Source: Salinimicrobium sp035607535 (lineage in GTDB: Bacteria > Bacteroidota > Bacteroidia > Flavobacteriales > Flavobacteriaceae). Taken from it: a DNA stretch of 64,000 nt. The stretch is taken from the NCBI RefSeq assembly GCF_035607535.1, contig NZ_JAYDZX010000001.1, positions 682,001 through 746,000 on the forward strand, read 5' to 3'. Under the pieces are notes generated by a model. That model searched no databases. It had not been told where the DNA came from and saw only the letters and a list, made by a program, of their open reading frames with translations. The translations under genes were made by a program, and so were the position numbers. Below, piece after piece: positions 34,937 to 43,502 of the stretch (position 1 is its first letter; every line of letters begins with the position of its first letter).

Positions 34937-35349
34937 TGAGGAAGATACTTCCGAAGCAATCCGTAAAGGAAAGCGCCCCCTAATGCCCCAATCAAAACTA
35001 CCAGAATAGATACATAACCGGCTCCAATAAGGGTATAGATAGGCCCGGGACATGCTCCTGCCAAAGCCCAGCCCAGTCCAAAAATTATACCTCCAAAAAA
35101 GTAATTTTTGAAGCCTCTTTCTTTAGGGGCTATTTTTATGGGCTCTCCAAAAAAAGATCTTGCATTACTTCTTTTGATAAGCTGCACTCCAATGACTCCA
35201 AGGAATAATGCTGAACCTATGATCCCATACATGTGAAAGGCATCGAAGTGGAACATCTCATAAATCCGAAACCAGGATGCAGCTTCAGATTTGTACATCA
35301 CGACTCCAAAAAAGATTCCTATCAACAAATATCCTGCTGTTCTTTTCAT
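34933..35349 (-). CDS. YeeE/YedE-family transporter, C-terminal half (DUF6691 type)
   Basis: A 138-residue membrane protein with four predicted helices. The conserved core is FFGGIIFGLGWALAGACPGPIYTLIGAG, carrying the C-P-G motif (Cys in GACPGP) that in the thiosulfate transporter TsuA/YeeE relays the sulfur substrate. It is the smaller partner of a split YeeE/YedE pair: the upstream gene begins one base before it and supplies the other half. Likely role: uptake of thiosulfate or another sulfane-sulfur species. It overlaps the convergent secreted-protein gene by four bases at its stop. Confidence 0.9.
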   Translation of the reverse strand: MKRTAGYLLIGIFFGVVMYKSEAASWFRIYEMFHFDAFHMYGIIGSALFLGVIGVQLIKRSNARSFFGEPIKIAPKERGFKNYFFGGIIFGLGWALAGACPGPIYTLIGAGYVSILVVLIGALGGAFLYGLLRKYLPH

Positions 35350-35350
35350 A

Positions 35351-35908
35351 TTAAAATATTAAGGGAAACAATAAATGAATCATGACCAGGCCGCCAATAA
35401 AGAAGCCGATAACGGCGATCAATGATGGAAGTTGCAGGTTGCTTAGACCTGAGATAGCATGACCTGAAGTACAACCCGCAGCATATCGTGCTCCAAAGCC
35501 AATTAACAAGCCACCGATCAATAAGATCAAAAGTGGTCCTGGCTGAGTCAAAGCCTCCAAGCTGTAAAGTCTTTCGGGCAGATAGGCATTTCCCGCACTA
35601 TGAAAACCCAGCTCCTGTAGATTTTCAATGGTATTAGCGGCTATTTCTACCTCCTCATTGATGGATAAGAAATGGGCGGCTATAAACCCACCTATGGCGG
35701 CACCCAGCATAACAGTTAAATTCCAGCGGCTCCCTTTCCAGTCAACATTGAAGTACGAAGTGCTTTTACCTGCCCCACACATACTGCACATGGTCTCGAG
35801 GTTTGAAGACATTCCAAATTTCTTACCCATGAAGATGAGCAGGAACATAACAAGTGCGATCATTGGGCCCGAGACATACCAGGGCCAGGGTTCAAAAATG
35901 ATTTCCAT
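35351..35908 (-). CDS. YeeE/YedE-family transporter, N-terminal half
   Basis: About 185 residues and five predicted helices. The motif GFGARYAAGCTSGHAISGLSNLQ is the conserved sulfur-relay segment (Cys in GCTSGH) of YeeE/YedE proteins. A second region, MCSMCGAG, adds a CxxC pair. The start MEIIFEPWPW is chosen over an ATG six codons upstream because a -7 element ends 15 bases before it. It forms a two-gene unit with the C-terminal half. Sulfur uptake fits the sulfur-related genes between 41 and 52 kb, although this promoter does not carry their shared palindrome. Confidence 0.9.
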   Translation of the reverse strand: MEIIFEPWPWYVSGPMIALVMFLLIFMGKKFGMSSNLETMCSMCGAGKSTSYFNVDWKGSRWNLTVMLGAAIGGFIAAHFLSINEEVEIAANTIENLQELGFHSAGNAYLPERLYSLEALTQPGPLLILLIGGLLIGFGARYAAGCTSGHAISGLSNLQLPSLIAVIGFFIGGLVMIHLLFPLIF

Positions 35909-35923
35909 AAGAGCAATTTTCAG

Positions 35924-35931
35924 CAAATATA
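35924..35931 (-). promoter_or_regulatory. -7 promoter element of the YeeE/YedE pair
   Basis: Minus-strand TATATTTG matches TAnnTTTG, 15 bases upstream of the start codon, giving a leader of only about 8-10 bases. Confidence 0.5.
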
Positions 35932-35986
35932 AAGCTTCCCGGACTTCCTTTGGATCAATGGCCCATCACGAAACCTGATGCTACAA

Positions 35987-36880
35987 TTACTGAAGAAAAT
36001 CTTTAATATTTTTCAGGACTTTTTCTGAAAGTCTTCTCTGGGTCTCGGCCGCCCAACCTGCACTTTTGTTTGCTGTAATCATTCGCGGCTGCTTTTCAGT
36101 TTCTTCGGAAAGTTCTTTTTTCCCATCCCCGTCAAAAATGGCAAAATTCCCGTCTCTTTCTATCCAGCTTTTAAAGGCTTCTTCTTCGAACGGCAGACCC
36201 AGTGAGGTATTGATAAGAATTTTACCGGTCCCAAAAATGTCAAAATCGGCAGCTTTTAAGATCGTGGTATTTCTAGGTAGATGTATGGAAATTACATCTA
36301 CAGTCTCTAATAGTTCCCGCAGCGGAAGGTAGGTCAGCTTGTCCTCCAGATCCCTTTTCCGTGTCCTACTGTAGTAGTAAAGATCTGCTCCAAAAGGTTG
36401 AAGGCATTTAGCCAATAGTTGCCCTGTAACTCCCAATCCTAATATCCCGATCTTTTTATTGGTGATTTCAACCGGCATTTCACGCCATTGGTATGGACCC
36501 AGACCGTGGAAAAGCCTCACCAGTTCCGCAATAATAAACTCGGCCACCCCGGGATCTCCATAATCTCTTATTCCGGTTACAGTTATTCCTTTGTTACGTG
36601 CATAGTTTACCGCCACGTTGGCCGATGCATCGTCATAGAGACTGCAGGCCATGCCAATGTACTTGAGGTTTGGACACTGTTTAATTACCTCCTCAGGAAT
36701 TGGCGTTTTCCAGGATACAATAACAGCGTCGGCATCTTCAATTCTATTGACGGTTTCCTCCTGGCTTTCGGGCACATCCCCGTAGACTGAAATCTCTTCT
36801 TCACTAAGTCCCTGCAACTCCTCCAGCGCCCATGGTTCTAGTTTGGTGTAGTCGACGCAAACGATCTTCTGGAATTTCAT
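35987..36880 (-). CDS. D-2-hydroxyacid dehydrogenase family protein
   Basis: A 297-residue NAD-dependent dehydrogenase. The coenzyme loop is KKIGILGLGVTGQLLAK (G-x-G-x-x-G), and the catalytic region shows VISIHLPRNT and LINTSLG, where the family usually has VNxxRG. The glutamate/histidine pair near the C-terminus is hard to place, since the usual PHxxG is replaced by NKSAGWAAETQRR; the activity may therefore differ from a standard reductase. The first ~100 residues form the substrate domain. It is monocistronic, with a heptamer repeat directly upstream. Confidence 0.8.
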   Translation of the reverse strand: MKFQKIVCVDYTKLEPWALEELQGLSEEEISVYGDVPESQEETVNRIEDADAVIVSWKTPIPEEVIKQCPNLKYIGMACSLYDDASANVAVNYARNKGITVTGIRDYGDPGVAEFIIAELVRLFHGLGPYQWREMPVEITNKKIGILGLGVTGQLLAKCLQPFGADLYYYSRTRKRDLEDKLTYLPLRELLETVDVISIHLPRNTTILKAADFDIFGTGKILINTSLGLPFEEEAFKSWIERDGNFAIFDGDGKKELSEETEKQPRMITANKSAGWAAETQRRLSEKVLKNIKDFLQ

Positions 36881-36910
36881 GTTTGTTATGAGATTTTAGA
36901 TGTGAGACTG

Positions 36911-36937
36911 TAGACGGTAGACGGTAGACGGTAGAGG
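36911..36937. repeat. 7-bp tandem repeat (TAGACGG)
   Basis: Three perfect TAGACGG units and a partial fourth between the dehydrogenase and carboxylase genes. The same heptamer recurs at 55109-55135. Confidence 0.85.
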
Positions 36938-37021
36938 TTTTTATACAGTTTATTTTCTAGGAGATATTTAATAAAGGCATTTCACATACCTTTAATCCGT
37001 AACTAAAACCGGCCACTTTAA

Positions 37022-37049
37022 ACCTTGAACTTTGAATCTTAAACTTTGA
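37022..37049. repeat. 7-bp-period repeat (ACTTTGA type)
   Basis: Four heptamers in register: ACCTTGA, ACTTTGA, ATCTTAA, ACTTTGA. It lies 12 bases after the stop side of the carboxyltransferase gene. Confidence 0.7.
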
Positions 37050-37060
37050 ATAACTGCAGG

Positions 37061-38602
37061 CTACAGCGGGATATTCCCATGTTTCCTGTCTATCCTAAGC
37101 ACCTCTTTATTCTCCAGCATGCTAAAGGCCTTTAGCAGTTTTCTTCTGGTATCACGCGGCATGATGACCTCATCAATAAAGCCTCGTTGTGCAGCTTTAA
37201 AAGGATTGGCAAATTTCTCGGCGTATTCTTTTTCTTTTTCCGAAAGTTTAAGTTCGGGATCATCGGCAGCTTTGATCTCTTTTCTAAAGATGATCTCACT
37301 TGCACCTTTGGCTCCCATTACTGCTATTTCGGCTGTTGGCCAGGCATAGTTAAGATCGGCACCAATATGTTTGGAGTTCATCACGTCGTAAGCTCCTCCA
37401 TATGCTTTTCGGGTGATTACCGTTACTCTTGGTACGGTAGCTTCACTTAGTGCATAGAGCAGTTTTGCTCCGTGAAGTATGATCCCGTTCCACTCCTGGT
37501 CTGTTCCCGGAAGAAAGCCCGGAACATCCACCAGCACCAATAGCGGAATATTAAAGCAGTCACAGAACCGGGTGAATCGGGCAGCTTTTCTGGAAGATTC
37601 CACATCCAGGACTCCGGCAAGGCTCATAGGTTGATTAGCTACAATTCCAATGCTCCTTCCGCCAAGCCGAGCAAAACCTACTATAATATTATTGGCGTAA
37701 TTTTTATGGACCTCAAAAAAGGAATCTTTATCTATGATTCCCTTGATCACCTCATGCATATCATAAGGTTTATGAGAACTATCCGGCACTATGGACTCCA
37801 GTTCCTCCCGCACCTCATCTCCAAAATTGTAAGGCAGCTTTTCGGGAGTATCCTTGTTGTTTTGCGGCATATAGCTAAGGAGCTTCTTGATATCCTCCAG
37901 GCAACTTATATCATTAGCAGCAGTCCTGTGGGTAACCCCGCTTTTCGTGGAATGCGTACTGGCACCTCCCAGTTCTTCGGAAGTAACCTCTTCATTGGTC
38001 ACCGTTTTTACCACGTTTGGCCCGGTAACGAACATATAACTCGTATCCTGGACCATGAGCGTAAAATCTGTCATGGCTGGAGAATAGACTGCTCCCCCGG
38101 CACAGGGTCCCATTATGGCCGAAATTTGCGGAATAACTCCTGAAGCCTGTACATTTCTATAAAAAATATCTGCATATCCTCCCAGGGATCTCACCCCTTC
38201 CTGTATCCTTGCTCCTCCCGAATCGTTTAGTCCAATGACCGGTGCTCCCACCTTCATCGCGTGGTCCATGATCTTACAGATCTTTTCGGCATGTGTTTCG
38301 GAGAGTGACCCGCCAAAAACAGTAAAATCCTGGGCAAATACATAGACAAGTCGGCCGTTGATGGTTCCGTATCCGGTAACTACTCCATCCCCATAATACT
38401 GCTGTTTCTCCATGTCGAAATCGGTGGTACGATGGGTTACGAGGATGCCAATCTCCTCAAAGGAACCTTCGTCCAATAGATAATCTACCCTTTCACGGGC
38501 GGTAAGTTTCTTTTGTTGGTGTTGTTTGGCTATTCGTTTTTCACCGCCACCCTTCAGGGCCTCGGCCACTTTATCCTTTAGCTTTTGTGTATTCTCACTC
38601 AT
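37061..38602 (-). CDS. Acyl-CoA carboxylase, carboxyltransferase subunit
   Basis: A 513-residue carboxyltransferase subunit of the propionyl/acetyl-CoA carboxylase type (both crotonase-fold halves in one chain). Landmarks include QQKKLTARERVDYLLDEGSFEEIG, VFGGSLSETHAEKI, GLNDSGGARIQEGV, MGPCAGGAVYSPA, LVDVPGFLPGTDQEWNGII and AYGGAYDVMNSKHIGAD. It transfers the carboxyl group from carboxybiotin to an acyl-CoA; propionyl-CoA is the more likely substrate in Bacteroidota because fatty-acid synthesis normally uses the AccA/AccD form, though both functions are possible. It is the last gene of a three-gene operon with the biotin carboxylase and the biotin carrier. Confidence 0.93.
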   Translation of the reverse strand: MSENTQKLKDKVAEALKGGGEKRIAKQHQQKKLTARERVDYLLDEGSFEEIGILVTHRTTDFDMEKQQYYGDGVVTGYGTINGRLVYVFAQDFTVFGGSLSETHAEKICKIMDHAMKVGAPVIGLNDSGGARIQEGVRSLGGYADIFYRNVQASGVIPQISAIMGPCAGGAVYSPAMTDFTLMVQDTSYMFVTGPNVVKTVTNEEVTSEELGGASTHSTKSGVTHRTAANDISCLEDIKKLLSYMPQNNKDTPEKLPYNFGDEVREELESIVPDSSHKPYDMHEVIKGIIDKDSFFEVHKNYANNIIVGFARLGGRSIGIVANQPMSLAGVLDVESSRKAARFTRFCDCFNIPLLVLVDVPGFLPGTDQEWNGIILHGAKLLYALSEATVPRVTVITRKAYGGAYDVMNSKHIGADLNYAWPTAEIAVMGAKGASEIIFRKEIKAADDPELKLSEKEKEYAEKFANPFKAAQRGFIDEVIMPRDTRRKLLKAFSMLENKEVLRIDRKHGNIPL

Positions 38603-38619
38603 AGATCTCTGCTTCAGAA

Positions 38620-40062
38620 TTATTTATTAGGTAATCTTAGCTGCTGCCTGTCAATCAAGTACTGCTTCAGTGCAACCAATGCAGCCAGCTCAGCCTCTTC
38701 CCGTGTCTTGGCCTCCAATTTTTCGGCTGAATAATATTTCTTTACGAAATGTGTATCAAAATTTCCGCTTCGGAAAGCTTCGTGTTCAAAAACAAATTTT
38801 CCAAAAGGCAAAGTAGTACTCACTCCTTTTACTTCATATTCATTTATGGCCTGTAACATTCTTTGAATAGCTTCCTCCCGGGTTTTGCCATAAGTAATAA
38901 GTTTGGCGAGCATGGGGTCGTAATAAATAGGAACTTCCATCCCTTCCTCAAATCCATCATCCAACCTCACCCCTTCTCCTGATGGGCCCCGGTATTTCTC
39001 AAGTAGTCCTACACTGGGCATGAAGTCTTCCAGGGGATCTTCGGCATAAACTCTAAGCTCTACCGCATGCCCGGAAATTCGAAGATCTTCCTGGGAGAAG
39101 GAAATAGCTTCTCCTCTTGCGATCTTAATTTGCTGCTCCACAAGATCAACTCCGGTGATTAACTCCGTGACAGGATGTTCCACCTGCAAGCGTGTATTCA
39201 TTTCAAGGAAGTAAAAATTGCGGTTCTCATCCATAAGAAATTCCACCGTTCCCGCACCAACATAATCACAGGCTTTAGCAACCTTCACTGCAGCTTCTCC
39301 CATCTGTTTCCGGAGTTCTTCATCGAGAATGACCGAAGGAGCTTCCTCCACGACCTTCTGGTGCCTACGCTGTACACTGCATTCCCGTTCAAAAAGATGC
39401 AGGTAATTTCCGTGGGTATCGGCCAAGACCTGGATCTCTATGTGCCGCGGACTTCCAATATACTTTTCTATAAAGACCGAACCGTCTCCAAAAGCAGACT
39501 CAGCTTCACTGATCGCCCTCTTCATTTGGTCTTCCAGGTCTTTCTCCTTTTCAACTATCCGCATTCCCTTTCCTCCACCTCCTGCCGAAGCCTTTATGAG
39601 AATAGGGAAACCAATTTCGGCTGCGATCTTTTTTGCTTTTTCGGGATCTGTAATGGCTTCATCGATACCGGGCACCATAGGAATGTCATATTCCTTCACC
39701 GCATCTTTTGCAGCAAGTTTGCTCCCCATGATCCTTATGGCTTTAGACCCGGGACCAATCCAGGTGATCCCGTTCTGTTCCACCTTTTCGGCAAAGTCGG
39801 CGTTCTCACTTAAGAATCCATATCCCGGATGTATCCCGTCCACGCCCAGCTCTTTTGCCACTTCAATGATCTTTTCTCCCATGAGATAAGACTGGTTGGA
39901 AGGTGCCTCTCCAATACATACTGCTTCATCGGCATATTTGACATGGGGTGCATTTCGATCAACAGTCGAAAATACTGCCACGGTATGAATTCCCATTTTC
40001 CGGGCAGTTTTCATTACCCTTAGGGCGATCTCCCCCCTGTTCGCTACTAATATTTTTTTCAT
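38620..40062 (-). CDS. Acyl-CoA carboxylase, biotin carboxylase subunit
   Basis: A 480-residue biotin carboxylase that loads carbon dioxide (as bicarbonate, with ATP) onto carrier-bound biotin. The start KKILVANRGEIALRVMKTAR, the ATP-grasp loop KASAGGGGKGMRIV, the catalytic HIEIQVLADTHG and ECSVQRRHQKVVEEAPS, and the FLEMNTRLQVEHPVTE motif are all intact. The length equals AccC-type subunits without a fused carrier, in agreement with the separate carrier gene 43 bases upstream. The carboxyltransferase gene follows after 17 bases. Confidence 0.95.
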   Translation of the reverse strand: MKKILVANRGEIALRVMKTARKMGIHTVAVFSTVDRNAPHVKYADEAVCIGEAPSNQSYLMGEKIIEVAKELGVDGIHPGYGFLSENADFAEKVEQNGITWIGPGSKAIRIMGSKLAAKDAVKEYDIPMVPGIDEAITDPEKAKKIAAEIGFPILIKASAGGGGKGMRIVEKEKDLEDQMKRAISEAESAFGDGSVFIEKYIGSPRHIEIQVLADTHGNYLHLFERECSVQRRHQKVVEEAPSVILDEELRKQMGEAAVKVAKACDYVGAGTVEFLMDENRNFYFLEMNTRLQVEHPVTELITGVDLVEQQIKIARGEAISFSQEDLRISGHAVELRVYAEDPLEDFMPSVGLLEKYRGPSGEGVRLDDGFEEGMEVPIYYDPMLAKLITYGKTREEAIQRMLQAINEYEVKGVSTTLPFGKFVFEHEAFRSGNFDTHFVKKYYSAEKLEAKTREEAELAALVALKQYLIDRQQLRLPNK

Positions 40063-40105
40063 GCTATTCTATTGGAATTTGATGCTTTGAATTGAAAGAT
40101 GGATT

Positions 40106-40591
40106 TCATTCCATTTCAATGAGCAACTGATTCTTGTCTACCGTTTGCCCTTTTTGAACAGTTACAGATTTTACTATTCCATCCCGGGGTGCGGTCAAAG
40201 TATTTTCCATTTTCATGGCTTCGAGTACCAGGAGATAATCTCCTTCCTTAACCTCATCTCCCTGCTTAACCTGTACATCCATAATAAGTCCCGGCATTGG
40301 CGCTTTTATATCATTAATGACCTGTGCAGCAGCAAGACTAAGTCCCATTTCCTCGATCAAAAGATCCAACTCATTGGAGATCCTGACCTCGAAAGGCCGG
40401 GAATTAACTCTAACGATGTAGGACCTGTTCAAAAAATCGGAATCCTGAAGGTGGGTCTTAAAAGAACGGTGATCTTTAAGTACATGAGCCATCCCTTTTG
40501 AAATCTCTTGAAGATCCAGTGCCTCCACCTGTTCACGGGTGAACTCGAACTCCATACTTCCATCTACCGTAACTTTATACTTTTCTTCCAT
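40106..40591 (-). CDS. Biotin carboxyl carrier subunit of acyl-CoA carboxylase
   Basis: A 161-residue carrier. The biotinyl domain is C-terminal (from about residue 90), beginning KAPMPGLIMDVQVKQGDEV and carrying the biotinylated Lys127 in LEAMKMENTL. The first ~90 residues match the BT domain that docks carrier and carboxylase subunits in propionyl-CoA carboxylases (QVEALDLQEISKGMAHVLKD, SYIVRVNSRPFEVRISNEL in part). The detached carrier, together with separate carboxylase and carboxyltransferase genes, is typical for Bacteroidota. It heads the operon. Confidence 0.92.
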   Translation of the reverse strand: MEEKYKVTVDGSMEFEFTREQVEALDLQEISKGMAHVLKDHRSFKTHLQDSDFLNRSYIVRVNSRPFEVRISNELDLLIEEMGLSLAAAQVINDIKAPMPGLIMDVQVKQGDEVKEGDYLLVLEAMKMENTLTAPRDGIVKSVTVQKGQTVDKNQLLIEME

Positions 40592-40670
40592 AAATGCGGT
40601 TTTTATGCGCTTTTGGTAAATATAAAAAAATATTATGCTCTAGTTTTAAGAATTTGTGAATATGAGGCAT

Positions 40671-40699
40671 CAAAAAAGCCACCCTTGAAGGTGGCTTTA
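40671..40699 (-). terminator. Intrinsic terminator after the DUF3703 gene
   Basis: AAAGCCACC pairs with GGTGGCTTT (9 bp); read on the minus strand it is followed by TTTTTT. It closes the MBL-rhodanese/DUF3703 operon. Confidence 0.85.
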
Positions 40700-40718
40700 A
40701 TTTCTGATTTCGGTTTTA

Positions 40719-41078
40719 TTAGTGCCTGAAGAGGGCCTGAATATCTTCTGGTAAAGGCATGGGCCTAAGGGGTGGTACATTTGCACCTCCTGTATTACCT
40801 AAAGGGATCTTTCCGACAAAAGATTTTACCCCACCTATCAATAGTCGTGGGATTTGACCTAACACTTCCTTAGAATCCTTGATTGCAAATCCAAACTTCA
40901 GCATAAGCCAATGCGCATAAGTGTGCTCATATGGATAAGATTGCCCAATTACATGTGCCCGTTCAAGATGATGCCAGGCATGAATTAAATTCCCTTCAAG
41001 AAATGCTGCACGATACTGTACCAGCTCCCGCAAGTAATAATATCTAAGCCGCTTAGATATGTGGGTGTTTACTTTCAT
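40719..41078 (-). CDS. DUF3703-family protein
   Basis: A 119-residue protein matching DUF3703: FLEGNLIHAWHHLERAHVIGQ, then HTYAHWLMLKFGF and the strongly conserved end IPLGNTGGANVPPLRPMPLPEDI. It is helical and lacks membrane segments. The function is unknown. It starts nine bases after the MBL-rhodanese gene and shares its terminator, so the two are co-transcribed under the operator near 42.5 kb, placing this family in a sulfur-related regulon (inference from position). Confidence 0.9.
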   Translation of the reverse strand: MKVNTHISKRLRYYYLRELVQYRAAFLEGNLIHAWHHLERAHVIGQSYPYEHTYAHWLMLKFGFAIKDSKEVLGQIPRLLIGGVKSFVGKIPLGNTGGANVPPLRPMPLPEDIQALFRH

Positions 41079-41087
41079 TAATGAAAA

Positions 41088-42425
41088 CTAACTAAATTTC
41101 CTTATATCTTCGCTCAGGTCAAAAACTTTAGTCTTAGGGAAATGATTTTCCAGGATACTGCTACCCGCAGAGGATCTGTAACCGCCGGCACAATGGACTA
41201 AAATAGGCTTATCGGCCGGTACTTCGTTAGCACGCTCCCTCAATTCGTTAAGCGGAATTGCAATTGCATCATCAAAGATCTTTCCCTGTGCTACTTCATT
41301 ATCATTCCTGATATCTACTATGGTAAATTTATTTTTATTCTCTTTGAATTCCTGCAGGTCGAATTCATCCGATCTCTTAGAAACATCTGCCGCCAGGGTG
41401 ACAACTCCTCTCAATTGTTTTTCATATCCAATTTTGGCGGTCCTTTCCAGGATATCCCGAACCTGTCTTATGCTCTCCACAACCAAGTAAAAAGGCTCCT
41501 CCGGTTTTACTATTGCTCCGAGCCAGGTTTCGTATTTATCATTCTCGTTACGTGCCATTATATTTATACTGTTTGGCAAGTGGCCTTTTTTATAGGCATC
41601 GCCATCACGCACGTCGACAATAGTAATCCCATCCTCCAGCTTATCCACTAATAGCTGAAGTTTAACTGCGGCTTTTGTTTTCTGCACATTTTCTGCCCCG
41701 GTCTTATTAACATCCACATTAAATCCAAAGTAATGCGGAATGAAAGGTTGATCCTGAAGTATGGTATCTACAAATTTTTCCTCTGTCTGTTCCCCGAAAG
41801 CCCAGTTGTACTTACGCTCATTACCCAAAGTACTTGATGAATCTGTACTCATGTTCTTACCACAAAGGGATCCGGCACCATGTGCAGGATAAACAAGTGC
41901 ATCATCTGGCAGGTCATTAAATTTGGTTTGCATTGTGTTGTACATTGCTTTTGCCAGTTCAACCCTTTTTGCAGTCATATTCCCCACTTTCTCCCGCAGA
42001 TCTGGCCGCCCAACATCTCCAATGAAAAGGGTATCACCTGTGAAAAGAGCTGTTTCTTTCTCGTCCCCGGCAACAATAGTAATGCTGTCCGGAGAGTGTC
42101 CGGGAGTATTTATAGCTTTAAAGGTCACCTCCCCTATTTGTACAGAATCTCCCTCATCAAAGGCCTTGTGCTCGTAATCTGCTCCAAGTAATTTACTCAC
42201 ATATATGGTCGCGCCGGTTTGCTCATGGATCTGGCAATGGCTGCTTACAAAGTCTGCATGAGGATGAGTCTCAAAAACAGCAACGATCTGTGCCTTTTCC
42301 TCTTCAGCATAATTGTAGTACTGAAGTGGATTTCTACCCGGATCAACCAGTGCCATTTTACCTTCACTAACAATAGCATAGGAATAGTGCGCCAGTGGAC
42401 TATCTTTGAATTGCTTTATCTTCAT
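41088..42425 (-). CDS. MBL-fold hydrolase fused to rhodanese domains (persulfide dioxygenase-like)
   Basis: A 445-residue fusion. Residues ~1-235 form a metallo-beta-lactamase fold of the ETHE1/CstB class: ETHPHADFVSSH (His54, His56, Asp58), NTPGHSPDSITI, FTGDTLFIGDVGRPD and VYPAHGAGSLCG. Two rhodanese domains follow. The first (about 260-350) has no active cysteine; the second has Cys412 in LVHCAGGYRSSAG. Relatives oxidise persulfide to sulfite and transfer sulfur, detoxifying sulfide-derived species in the cytosol. The first metal-motif residue pair is HPH instead of the common HTH or HVH. The palindrome at 42508-42523 and a -7 element precede it; DUF3703 follows. Confidence 0.92.
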   Translation of the reverse strand: MKIKQFKDSPLAHYSYAIVSEGKMALVDPGRNPLQYYNYAEEEKAQIVAVFETHPHADFVSSHCQIHEQTGATIYVSKLLGADYEHKAFDEGDSVQIGEVTFKAINTPGHSPDSITIVAGDEKETALFTGDTLFIGDVGRPDLREKVGNMTAKRVELAKAMYNTMQTKFNDLPDDALVYPAHGAGSLCGKNMSTDSSSTLGNERKYNWAFGEQTEEKFVDTILQDQPFIPHYFGFNVDVNKTGAENVQKTKAAVKLQLLVDKLEDGITIVDVRDGDAYKKGHLPNSINIMARNENDKYETWLGAIVKPEEPFYLVVESIRQVRDILERTAKIGYEKQLRGVVTLAADVSKRSDEFDLQEFKENKNKFTIVDIRNDNEVAQGKIFDDAIAIPLNELRERANEVPADKPILVHCAGGYRSSAGSSILENHFPKTKVFDLSEDIRKFS

Positions 42426-42478
42426 AATGTTGAATTTATATTTAATGAACTATCGGTCACTCCCGATAAAAATCGAGG

Positions 42479-42523
42479 CAAAAATACCCTTTTTTAAGAG
42501 GTAAGTCGGTAACTCATGTTACT
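42479..42523 (-). promoter_or_regulatory. Crp-type operator and -7 element of the MBL-rhodanese operon
   Basis: Palindrome GGTAAC-TCAT-GTTACT at 42508-42523 and, on the minus strand, TATTTTTG at 42479-42486. Their centres are 33 bp apart, the same as at the other two sites. The transcript would start near 42473, leaving about 48 bases of leader. Confidence 0.75.
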
Positions 42524-42555
42524 GACAGCTTCGGGGGCAGCCCTTGCTGGTTCCT

Positions 42556-43044
42556 CTATTCAAATTCGGCACAGTTTCCCGAAGGCACATACACTCCCGC
42601 AGCCTGTTGGTAGACCAGGGTTGCACCTAAATGTCCTGTATAACCTAACGTACCTGTACCTATAGCCAGGAGCAAGATCATGAGAAGTCTTGTAAATATA
42701 TTGCGAAAAACAGGATATTTTAATTGCCTTAATAGGTCTAATAGAAGTCCGCCAGAGAAGATCCATGCGGTTGTCCAAGCCAGATTTTCATGGTCCTTTA
42801 AAATAGTGGGATCACAGATCTTTCTTGAAACAACACCATCGGCAATATCTCCGGTAAAAATTGCGATCCAGAGGGTTATTACACCGGCAATAAGCAGAAT
42901 TGTTCCTCCCAGTTCCCACACCTCCCTGGAAAACCTTAAAGCAACTACTTTAAATAAGAAAGCTACAACCAGTAAGGCAATGGGAAAATGAACAGACAGA
43001 GGATGAAACACCTCTGTCCGCCAGAATTCAGGTATTTCTTGCAT
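42556..43044 (-). CDS. DUF2231-family membrane protein
   Basis: A 162-residue protein with four predicted membrane helices. It opens with FHPLSVHFPIALLVVAFLF, the histidine-containing start that defines DUF2231, and continues with GGTILLIAGVITLWIAIFTG and ILLLAIGTGTLGYTGHLGATLVY. The paired histidines (VFHPLSVHFP, GHLG) suggest heme or metal ligation, as proposed for the family; no function is established. It follows the lipoprotein gene after two bases, so the two form an operon. The neighbourhood of sulfur and oxidase genes makes an electron-transfer role plausible. Confidence 0.85.
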   Translation of the reverse strand: MQEIPEFWRTEVFHPLSVHFPIALLVVAFLFKVVALRFSREVWELGGTILLIAGVITLWIAIFTGDIADGVVSRKICDPTILKDHENLAWTTAWIFSGGLLLDLLRQLKYPVFRNIFTRLLMILLLAIGTGTLGYTGHLGATLVYQQAAGVYVPSGNCAEFE

Positions 43045-43046
43045 TT

Positions 43047-43361
43047 TTATTCAAGAACTCTTACTGCCAGAGGATTTAATCGCTTGCCCTCTTTTTCTAC
43101 ATCAACCTCCACTCTCATTCCTTCTTCTAAAGTAGAGAACTCCACTACACTTCCATTGCGGGTAAGTTCTGTAGTTTCGGTGAAATAAAGTTCAAGGGTT
43201 TTATCGTCATCGGTTTCAACATAGATCTCGGTCTTATCTGCTTCTACCTCCTCGATAGTTCCCTGGTAAGTTCCCGATTCTACAACATCTGTACTTTCCC
43301 CGCAGGCAAAGAATAAGAAAATAGTAGAAAATACGACAGTTTTTAATAGGGTGGTTTTCAT
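43047..43361 (-). CDS. Small lipoprotein, DUF5666-like
   Basis: A 104-residue protein with a lipoprotein signal (MKTTLLKTVVFSTIFLFFAC, lipidated Cys20). The mature part is a small acidic beta-barrel type domain (GTYQGTIEEVEADKTEIYV, LYFTETTELTRNGSVVEF, EGMRVEVDVEKEGKRL), resembling the OB-like DUF5666 module seen in envelope proteins. No function is known. It is the first gene of a two-gene operon with DUF2231 and has its own -7 element. Confidence 0.8.
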   Translation of the reverse strand: MKTTLLKTVVFSTIFLFFACGESTDVVESGTYQGTIEEVEADKTEIYVETDDDKTLELYFTETTELTRNGSVVEFSTLEEGMRVEVDVEKEGKRLNPLAVRVLE

Positions 43362-43405
43362 ACGTTTAATTTAAATTGGTTTTGTAAATGCTCTTTTTGG
43401 ATCCT

Positions 43406-43413
43406 CAAATGTA
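43406..43413 (-). promoter_or_regulatory. -7 promoter element of the lipoprotein/DUF2231 operon
   Basis: Minus-strand TACATTTG matches TAnnTTTG, 44 bases upstream of the lipoprotein start. The nearby palindrome (43452-43467) is 50 bp away, not the 33 bp seen at regulated promoters. Confidence 0.45.
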
Positions 43414-43451
43414 CCTAAAAGCCTGCTCTTCCCAAAATGTTGGAGTATCTA

Positions 43452-43496
43452 TGTAACAAAAGTCACAAAGGTTGTTCAAGCATATTTCTATGTTTG
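43452..43496 (+). promoter_or_regulatory. Crp-type operator and -7 element of the small membrane protein gene
   Basis: Palindrome TGTAAC-AAAA-GTCACA at 43452-43467 and TATGTTTG at 43489-43496, centres exactly 33 bp apart. The predicted transcription start coincides with the ATG at 43503. Confidence 0.75.
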
Positions 43497-43502
43497 CTTC
43501 TT

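Noticed and set aside
35953..35968. Fourth copy of the Crp-type operator at the YeeE/YedE promoter
   Set aside because: The sequence 33 bp from its -7 element does not match GTAAC-N4-GTYAC.
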